Below, piece after piece: positions 7,747 to 13,649 of a stretch of 17,952 nt of DNA (the stretch's first letter is position 1; every line of letters starts with the position of its first letter). This DNA comes from Hyphomicrobiaceae bacterium UBA2767. GTDB lineage: Bacteria; Pseudomonadota; Alphaproteobacteria; Rhizobiales; Methyloligellaceae. The DNA is taken from positions 3,926-21,877 of the forward strand of contig DEIT01000091.1 in NCBI GenBank assembly GCA_002352635.1, written 5' to 3'. A program made the position numbers and the translations under genes. Below the pieces are notes generated by a model. That model did not search any database, had not been told where the DNA came from, and worked only from the letters and a program-made list of their open reading frames with translations.

Positions 7747-8706
7747 ATGGCGCAACGGGACATCGATGTTGAGTGCCGTGAGGCTGGGCTTCGCGATGGT
7801 ATTCAGATCGTCAAAACTTTTTTCCCGACCGAGGAAAAAATTCGATGGATTCGTGATGAGGCGGCCGCGGGTATGCCGAATATACAGGTCTGCTCCTTTG
7901 TTCCGCCAAAGCTGCTGCCGCAATTCTCTGACGCGGCCGAGGTGGCCGCGGCCTCACTGAAGATCGAGGAATTGTGGGTGTCAGCTCTGGTTCCCAATCT
8001 GAGGGGCGCAGAGGACGCATTACGGGTCGGGGTCCATGAGATCGATTTCATGAACTCGGTCTCCGAGAGCCATAGCATGTCAAATGGCCGGCGCAGCACG
8101 GCTGAGTCTTTGGCGGAATTCAAGCGTGTCGTGGCACTGCGCGACAGCCTGCCGAAAGACCGGAGGTTCAAGCTTGCCAGCGGATTTGCGACATCATTCG
8201 GGTGTTCGATCGAGGGCAATGTGCCCCACAAGGCGGTCATGGCGGCAATCGAGAAATTTGTTGCGGCGGGCACGCAGGAGGTTGTGATTGCCGATACGGT
8301 TGGCTACGGCAACCCGCGTGATGTCAAAGAACTTTTCACGCAGGTGATAAAGGCGTTCGGCGACGATGTGCTGGTGGCCGCGCATTTTCACGATACCCGC
8401 GGACTCGGCCTTGCGAATGTTTATGCCGCGCTGGAAGCTGGGTGCCGCCGCTTTGACGCATCGCTGGCTGGTCTGGGCGGGTGCCCTTATGCGCCGAACG
8501 CCACGGGCAACATCGTCATGGAAGATCTCGTATTCCTGTTGGAAGGCGCGGGGCTTTGTACCGGAATCAACCTCGATAAACTGGTCCAGGTGCGTGACAT
8601 AATTTCAAAAAACCTTCCCGACGAACCACTTCATGGGACTTTTGCAAAAGCAGGGTACACAAAAGGGTTCCGTCCAGCCTCGACCATATCAATGGCAGCG
8701 GAGTAG
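7747..8706 (+). CDS. HMG-CoA-lyase-like (HMGL) aldolase, DRE-TIM metallolyase family
   Basis: The 319-residue TIM-barrel enzyme should split a 3-hydroxy acyl-CoA of the 3-hydroxy-3-methylglutaryl-CoA type into acetyl-CoA and a keto acid. Compared with human HMG-CoA lyase it keeps Arg16-Asp17 (GLRDG), Asp183 (ADTVG), the metal ligands His213 and His215 (HFHDT), the flexible-loop Cys246 (GLGGCPYAP), and Asn255 and Glu259 (GNIVMED). One change stands out: the strand IEVTSFVSPK of the human enzyme is IQVCSFVPPK here, so the conserved Glu72 is Gln47. It may therefore be a paralogue acting on another substrate. GAGGG precedes ATG 7747. The gene is tightly packed in the operon (eight bases after crotonase 1, three before the first dehydrogenase). 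No biotin carboxylase is nearby. Confidence 0.9.
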   Translation: MAQRDIDVECREAGLRDGIQIVKTFFPTEEKIRWIRDEAAAGMPNIQVCSFVPPKLLPQFSDAAEVAAASLKIEELWVSALVPNLRGAEDALRVGVHEIDFMNSVSESHSMSNGRRSTAESLAEFKRVVALRDSLPKDRRFKLASGFATSFGCSIEGNVPHKAVMAAIEKFVAAGTQEVVIADTVGYGNPRDVKELFTQVIKAFGDDVLVAAHFHDTRGLGLANVYAALEAGCRRFDASLAGLGGCPYAPNATGNIVMEDLVFLLEGAGLCTGINLDKLVQVRDIISKNLPDEPLHGTFAKAGYTKGFRPASTISMAAE

Positions 8707-8709
8707 ATC

Positions 8710-9897
8710 GTGAGCGAACAAGCAGTGGAATTTGCATTGGGTGACGACTATCCGGAACTGCGGGCGGCGGTTGCGAAAGTTTGTGAGAATTACCCCTCGT
8801 CCTATTGGGAGAATCTTGAAAACCAGCCGCCATCGGGCAGTTATCCAACTGAATTCGTCAATGACCTGACGGAAAGAGGATATCTGGCCGCGCTCATTCC
8901 CGAAGAGTATGGCGGAATGGGACTTCCCGTCCGAGGCGGTGCTGTCATCTTGGAAACAATCCAGTCAACTGGCTGCAATGCCGGCGCCTGCCACGCCCAG
9001 ATGTACACCATGGGCACTGTTCTGCGTCACGGCAGCAAGGCGCAGAAGGAGACATACCTGCCCAGGATCGCCAAGGGCGAGCTTCGTCTGCAAGCATTCG
9101 GCGTGACCGAGCCGACAACCGGTTCGGATACCACTCAGCTCAAGACACAGGCCAAGAAGAGCGGCGAGGGCTATGTCATCAATGGTCAGAAAGTTTGGAT
9201 AAGCCGCGCGGCACATTCGGATTTGATGCTTCTCTTGGCGCGCACCACACCAGCTGATCAGGTGCAGAAACGCTCCCAGGGTGTATCCGTCTTTCTGATG
9301 GACATGCACGAAGCCAAGAAAAACGGCATGGAAATTCGGCCGATCGACGCGATGATAAACCACAACACGACGGAGATTTTTTTCGATGACGTCTGGATCC
9401 CCGCCTCCAGCCTAATTGGTGAGGAAGGCAAAGGGTTCCGCTATATCCTGGACGGCATGAATGCCGAACGTTGCCTTGTTTCAGCCGAGTCGATTGGCAA
9501 TGGGCGCTATTTCCTGCGCAAGGCTCTCGAACACATCAATTCGAGCGCCGCATTTGGACAGCCGATGTCGCAGAACCAGGCCGTCCAGTTTCCGATCGTA
9601 CAGGCCTACGCACAACTTGAAGCAGCGGACCTGATGGTGCGCAAGGTAGCCGCGATGTTCGATGCCGGCGTCAAGTGCGGGGCGGAGGCGAATATGAGCA
9701 AAATACTGACCGGAGAATCCGTTTGGGCCTGCGCCGAGGCCTGTCTCACTGTCTGGGGCGCGGCCGGCATCGCCCGCGCGCCGGGGATTGAACGGAAATG
9801 GCGGGAATCCCGGACGGCCCGTAATTCACCGGTGTCGCCAAATATGATTCTTAACTTCATAGGACAGCATGTCCTGGGAATGCCGCGATCTTACTAG
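8710..9897 (+). CDS. Acyl-CoA dehydrogenase, first of a tandem pair (ACAD-1)
   Basis: The 395-residue flavoenzyme of the acyl-CoA dehydrogenase family should oxidise an acyl-CoA to the 2-enoyl-CoA, passing electrons to EtfAB. The N-terminal helical domain ends near PEEYGGMGLP (65-73). VTEPTTGSD (132-140) and KVWISRA (161-167) are the isoalloxazine-side FAD motifs, both in good form. The usual C-terminal catalytic Glu of medium-chain enzymes is Pro374 (RNSPVSPN). Glu253 in GMNAER instead fits the base position of isovaleryl-CoA dehydrogenase. The adjacent-subunit FAD contacts are weak: RxxFG is SAAFG (Ser279) and the GG loop is WGAAG. The start is GTG 8710, with GCGGAG six bases upstream. The C-terminus HVLGMPRSY is common in this subfamily. 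See the paired gene that follows. Confidence 0.93.
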   Translation: MSEQAVEFALGDDYPELRAAVAKVCENYPSSYWENLENQPPSGSYPTEFVNDLTERGYLAALIPEEYGGMGLPVRGGAVILETIQSTGCNAGACHAQMYTMGTVLRHGSKAQKETYLPRIAKGELRLQAFGVTEPTTGSDTTQLKTQAKKSGEGYVINGQKVWISRAAHSDLMLLLARTTPADQVQKRSQGVSVFLMDMHEAKKNGMEIRPIDAMINHNTTEIFFDDVWIPASSLIGEEGKGFRYILDGMNAERCLVSAESIGNGRYFLRKALEHINSSAAFGQPMSQNQAVQFPIVQAYAQLEAADLMVRKVAAMFDAGVKCGAEANMSKILTGESVWACAEACLTVWGAAGIARAPGIERKWRESRTARNSPVSPNMILNFIGQHVLGMPRSY

Positions 9898-9932
9898 GCT
9901 CATACCCAACATATTCAAGGGACTGATTAACG

Positions 9933-11123
9933 GTGACTGATACACTTCCAAATCTGCGGATCGACGATGACGAATATGATGAGTTTCGCGAACCGCTCGA
10001 ATCCATGTGTGAGAACTTCCCCGGTTCTTACTGGCGCGATCTTGAAGACCGTCCGTTAGACGACCGTTATCCGCAAGAGTTTGTGGATGCGTTGATGGAA
10101 TCCGGCTTTCTGTCAGCTTTGATTCCCGAAGAATATGGTGGCGCCGGCCTGCCAATCCGGACAGCCTCGGTGATCCTCGAGACGATCCACTCAACCGGTT
10201 GCAACGCCAGCGCGGCGATGGGGCAGATGTATCTGCCGGACATTCTGGTCAGATATGGGAGCGAGGAACAGAAGCAGAAATACCTGCCAGAAATTGCGAC
10301 AGGAAAGCTGCGTTTCCTGTCCTATGCGATCAGCGAACCTGGGACCAGTTCGGACATCGCCGACATGGCGACGGCAGCCGAAAAGCGGGACGACAGCTAT
10401 GTGGTGAAGGGGGCGAAGCACTGGGTCATCTGCGCAAAGCAAACTGATCTTTTGCTGCTGCTGGCCCGTACATCTTCTGCCGGGGAGGGCGGCAACCCTC
10501 ATGACGGGATATCCGCCTTTCTGGTCGATATGAGAACCGCCCTGGGCAATGGCGTAAAAGCAGAACTATTTGACGCCATGACAAGCGGCAATGCGGCGCA
10601 TCTGGAGTTTGAGGGTCTCGAGTTGCCGCTGGATTCGCTCATCGGTGCGGAAGGCAAGGGTTACGGCTATTACTCCGATCTGGTGATCTGCGAGAGCATC
10701 CTTTTGGCGTCATGTCTGATGGGCGATTCGGACTATTTCTCCGAGCGTGCAGTCAACTATGCAAATGAACGTGTCGTTTTTGGCCGTTCGATCAGCCATT
10801 ATCAGGGCATCCAGTTCCCGATCTCAAAAGCCTATATTGAAGTTGAGTCGGCCCGCCTGGTGGGCATAAAGGCAGCAGCGCTTTATGATGCAGGACAACG
10901 ATCCGGAGTCCAGGCCAGCCTGGCGAACCACCTTGCGGCGGATGCCGCGTGGGCTATGGCGGATGCCTGTTTCACAACCCATGGTGGCTTTGCGTTCGCG
11001 CGCGAATACGACATTGAACGCAAATGGAAAGACGTCAGGGTCATGCGCATGAATCCCCGTTCGACGAGCACTCTGCTCGCTCATATCTGGGAGAACGAAT
11101 TTGGCGGTACGCAGTTACGCTGA
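9933..11123 (+). CDS. Acyl-CoA dehydrogenase paralogue, second of a tandem pair (ACAD-2)
   Basis: The 396-residue protein is clearly a paralogue of the preceding gene (shared PEEYGG, VILETI-STGCNA, LLLLART). It keeps the position of the helix catalytic base as Glu254 (VICES), but the Arg that normally follows is Ser255. ISEPGTSSD (133-141) replaces TEPxxGSD, and KHWVICA (162-168) replaces the usual WI(S/T) motif, so its own flavin pocket looks altered. In contrast the residues that reach the neighbouring subunit's FAD are intact: Arg280 in RVVFGR and HGGFAF (350-355). This complements ACAD-1, which suggests an ACAD-1/ACAD-2 heteromer. GTG 9933 follows AAGGGA; the gap from ACAD-1 is 35 bases. 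It could also be an independent enzyme. Confidence 0.92.
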   Translation: MTDTLPNLRIDDDEYDEFREPLESMCENFPGSYWRDLEDRPLDDRYPQEFVDALMESGFLSALIPEEYGGAGLPIRTASVILETIHSTGCNASAAMGQMYLPDILVRYGSEEQKQKYLPEIATGKLRFLSYAISEPGTSSDIADMATAAEKRDDSYVVKGAKHWVICAKQTDLLLLLARTSSAGEGGNPHDGISAFLVDMRTALGNGVKAELFDAMTSGNAAHLEFEGLELPLDSLIGAEGKGYGYYSDLVICESILLASCLMGDSDYFSERAVNYANERVVFGRSISHYQGIQFPISKAYIEVESARLVGIKAAALYDAGQRSGVQASLANHLAADAAWAMADACFTTHGGFAFAREYDIERKWKDVRVMRMNPRSTSTLLAHIWENEFGGTQLR

Positions 11124-11180
11124 ACATTGTGAATAGGAAAAGTTCCACGCCCGCTTAACGTCAATACGAGGAACAGTGTC

Positions 11181-11963
11181 TTGAGTTACAAATTGATAAA
11201 GACGGAAAAATCTGGTCACGCATTCATCATCACGTTTAATCGCCCCGATAAACGAAACGCGATCAGTACCGAAGTCATGGATGAATTGATCGCCGCCGCC
11301 GCTGAGGCCGAAGCGGACAAGGAGATGCGCGGCATCATCGTGACGGGCGGCAAGGAGTATTTTTCAGCCGGTGCTGATTTGAATGACGCGCAAGCGTTGA
11401 ACTCTCCAGCCGAAACGCTGGCCTATCTGCGAAAGTGGCACCGCGTGTGCCGCGCGTTTGAAGAAAACAATCTCCCGACCATAGCCGCAATCGAAGGGTT
11501 TTGCATGACCGGCGGATACGAGTTCGTCCTGGCGCTTGATATTCGTGTTGCCGCGCATGGATCGAGCTTTGCAATCACCAGCGCCCGCATTGGCACTGTC
11601 GCCGGGGCAGGAGGAACGCAACGGCTGCCGCGGATCGTTGGCCCGGCCAAGGCGCTGGAGATCATGTTCGACGCCGACCCCATGGATGCCGAAGAGGCAT
11701 ATCGCATTGGCCTGGTCAACAAGCTTGTTCGGAAAGGAGGCGCACTCGACGCGGCCAAGAAGATGGTTGAGCATTATGCAACCAGAGCCCCTTTAAGTCT
11801 CGCCTTCATCAAACATACGGTCCACACTGGTATGCAGATGGACCTCACATCATCGCTCGATTATGAATCCTTTATTGTCTCCTCGATCTACGAGACGAAG
11901 GACAGGCGTGAAGGTATTGGCGCGTTCTTCGAAAAGCGTCCGGCAAAATTCACGGGCGAGTAG
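11181..11963 (+). CDS. Enoyl-CoA hydratase/isomerase family protein with an incomplete catalytic pair (crotonase 2)
   Basis: The 260-residue crotonase shows TFNRPDKRNAIS (18-29), FSAGADLND (61-69), FCMTGGYEFVLALD (107-120) with Glu114, and AGAGGTQRLPR. The second hydratase Glu (rat Glu164) is replaced by Ser134 in ITSARIG. A standard syn-hydration is therefore doubtful; isomerase, lyase or another crotonase reaction fits as well. It ends with EGIGAFFEKRPAKFTGE, the normal tail. The start is TTG 11181, since GAGGAA ends seven bases before it and no in-frame ATG or GTG is close. It is the last gene of the plus-strand catabolic run, 57 bases after ACAD-2, and is followed by a hairpin shared with the convergent BadI-like gene. 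Confidence 0.9.
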   Translation: MSYKLIKTEKSGHAFIITFNRPDKRNAISTEVMDELIAAAAEAEADKEMRGIIVTGGKEYFSAGADLNDAQALNSPAETLAYLRKWHRVCRAFEENNLPTIAAIEGFCMTGGYEFVLALDIRVAAHGSSFAITSARIGTVAGAGGTQRLPRIVGPAKALEIMFDADPMDAEEAYRIGLVNKLVRKGGALDAAKKMVEHYATRAPLSLAFIKHTVHTGMQMDLTSSLDYESFIVSSIYETKDRREGIGAFFEKRPAKFTGE

Positions 11964-12009
11964 CGCCCCTCTGTTTCTATGCAGGGAAGTTAGCAAGCAC
12001 CACGCCATC

Positions 12010-12035
12010 CTCGAGCGGCTCTAGAGCCGCTTGAG
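12010..12035. terminator. Strong hairpin between convergent genes, possible bidirectional terminator
   Basis: CTCGAGCGGCTCT (12010-12022) and AGAGCCGCTTGAG (12023-12035) are reverse complements apart from one G-T pair. In RNA this gives an 11-bp GC-rich stem with a CTAG loop. It lies midway in the 95-base gap between crotonase 2 (plus) and the BadI-like gene (minus), where a two-way terminator is expected. Neither side has a T-run, so it may act mainly as an mRNA 3' end stabiliser or in Rho-linked termination. Confidence 0.6.
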
Positions 12036-12058
12036 CTATGGCTCCTGTACCCATGAGA

Positions 12059-12865
12059 TTATTTCGATTTGGATTTCTTCAGGACACCCCGGAAATCGGG
12101 ATCGCGCTTCTCACGGAAGGCGCTGCCGCCTTCTTTCGCTTCGTCGGTCTGATAATAAAGCCCCACAGCCTGAAAGCCCAGATTGGCGATGCCGCGAATA
12201 CTCTCCGTGTCGGCATTGAATGTGCGCTTGGCGATGGCAATCGCGGTTGGGCTGCGGGCGACGATTTCCGCGCACCACGCATCAACCTCCACATCGAGAT
12301 CTTCTTCCGGAACAACCTTGTTAACAAGACCCATTTCCAAGGCTTCCTGCGCCGAGTAGCGACGGCACAGGTACCACATTTCGCGCGCCTTCTTCTCACC
12401 AACCACGCGCGCCAGATAAGCCGTTCCAAACCCAGGATCGACAGATCCAACTTTCGGGCCGACCTGGCCGAAGATTGATCTGTCAGATGCTATCGTCATA
12501 TCGCAAATGGTCGCCATGACATTGCCACCGCCGATTGCGTAGCCGTTCACCTTGGCGATAACCGGCTTCGGTACGTCGCGGATAAGGGTATGAATCTCCT
12601 CGACTGGCACGCCCAGTGTGCCACGGGTGGAGCGGTCTGATTTCTTGTCCGCGCTGTCGCCGCCAACGCCAAAGGCCTTGCCGCCCGCGCCGGTCAGGAC
12701 AATGACCGCGATGTCCTCATCCCATCCGGCGCGCATGAGCGCCTCGATCATTTCAAAATATGTGTTCACCCGGAATGCGTTCATGCGATCAGGTCGATTG
12801 ATCGTGATTGTAGCGACCTGGTTCTTCACTTCGTAAATCAGGTCTTCATATTCAGCCTTGACCAT
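12059..12865 (-). CDS. badI: BadI-like crotonase: 2-ketocyclohexanecarboxyl-CoA hydrolase family
   Basis: The 268-residue crotonase most resembles BadI, which opens the ring of 2-ketocyclohexane-1-carboxyl-CoA by hydrolysis to pimeloyl-CoA. Supporting stretches are YEDLIYEV (6-13), INRPDRMNAFR, GYAIGGGNVMATICD (108-122), FGQVGPKVGSVDPGFGTA (132-149) and VVGEKKAREMWYLCRRYSA (154-172). Ser141 and Asp143 in GSVDPG match the catalytic motif shared by BadI and MenB. MenB (naphthoyl-CoA synthase) is the alternative, but GGGNVMATICD and GSVDPG fit BadI better, and no menaquinone genes are near. The start is ATG 12865, since AAAGGA lies five bases before it; in-frame ATGs at 12871 and 12913 are too close to that site or lack one. 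It is convergent with crotonase 2 and divergent from the PEBP gene. The true ring substrate may differ from cyclohexane. Confidence 0.85.
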   Translation of the reverse strand: MVKAEYEDLIYEVKNQVATITINRPDRMNAFRVNTYFEMIEALMRAGWDEDIAVIVLTGAGGKAFGVGGDSADKKSDRSTRGTLGVPVEEIHTLIRDVPKPVIAKVNGYAIGGGNVMATICDMTIASDRSIFGQVGPKVGSVDPGFGTAYLARVVGEKKAREMWYLCRRYSAQEALEMGLVNKVVPEEDLDVEVDAWCAEIVARSPTAIAIAKRTFNADTESIRGIANLGFQAVGLYYQTDEAKEGGSAFREKRDPDFRGVLKKSKSK

Positions 12866-13094
12866 TGTCATCCTTTCTGTCCGGATTGAATCCTTGCCTG
12901 TGATGGCAGGCATGTCAGCGTGGAACTGCGCTATGGCCAGTGTATCTGGCGCTGCGCGACCATATTCACTTCGGAGTTACTGATATCAAAATCGGCAACA
13001 TTCCACAATGTGAAACGCGTATCATTCTTTGACAATTTCAGAGAAATGATCAAAATCAGGAACCGGCACTATTGAAATTCTGGAGGACCGTGCT

Positions 13095-13598
13095 GTGAGT
13101 GACTTCACGCTTGAGAGCAACAGTTTCAAGGATGGCGACTATCTGGCCGCCGACCATATTCTCTCCGAGAATTTTGGCTTCGGTTGTGCGGGCGCAAACA
13201 AGTCGCCGCACCTCGCCTGGTCAGGTCAACCCGATGGGACCGAGAGTTTCGCGCTAACGATGTTCGATCCCGACGCGCCGACGGGCAGCGGGTTCTGGCA
13301 CTGGGTCGTCATCAACATTCCCTGCAGCACACGCGAACTGGTGCTGGATGCGGGCATCTCCGGCGGCGCCAATCTGCCGGCCGGCGCAATGCAGACGCGA
13401 ACAGACTTTGGTGCGCCGGGCTATGGTGGGCCGTGTCCACCAGAGGGGGATCATCCGCATCGCTATCTTTTCACGGTCCACGCCGTCTCCATGGCGGAAC
13501 TTCCTGTCGGCGAGGATACATCCGCCGCCATCATTGGCTTCCAATTGCATATGAATGCAATTTCAAAGGCTTCCCTGATGGGTCTGTGTAAACGCTGA
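13095..13598 (+). CDS. PEBP family protein (YbhB/YbcL, Raf kinase inhibitor-like)
   Basis: The 167-residue protein belongs to the phosphatidylethanolamine-binding protein family. Its bacterial members (YbhB, YbcL) are small soluble proteins of poorly known function. It has the signature FDPDAPTGSGFWHWVVINIP (57-76) with DPDAP and WHW, the pocket motif GYGGPCPPEG (109-118), and HRYLFTVHA (122-130). Length is typical for the cytoplasmic form and no signal peptide is seen. The GTG start at 13095 follows a very good GGAGGA (13082-13087). It is a single-gene unit between two minus-strand genes, divergent from the BadI-like gene across 229 bases and convergent with a double-domain CoA-transferase 51 bases downstream. 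A role in the pathway is not evident. Confidence 0.92.
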   Translation: MSDFTLESNSFKDGDYLAADHILSENFGFGCAGANKSPHLAWSGQPDGTESFALTMFDPDAPTGSGFWHWVVINIPCSTRELVLDAGISGGANLPAGAMQTRTDFGAPGYGGPCPPEGDHPHRYLFTVHAVSMAELPVGEDTSAAIIGFQLHMNAISKASLMGLCKR

Positions 13599-13649
13599 AT
13601 TCAATATGAGATCAGGTGCTGTCCCTGTGAACATCTCGAGCTCCTGAGT

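Noticed and set aside
12038..12478. Plus-strand 146-codon frame opposite the BadI-like gene
   Set aside because: It is antisense to a clear crotonase and shows no domain.
12866..12913. Sixteen-codon N-terminal extension of the BadI-like gene to ATG 12913
   Set aside because: The AAAGGA site lies just before ATG 12865, and BadI-type proteins begin close to the EDLIYE motif.
13021..13052. ATCATT/AATGAT inverted repeat before the PEBP gene
   Set aside because: Six-base arms with imperfect continuation, AT-rich; not distinguishable from background.
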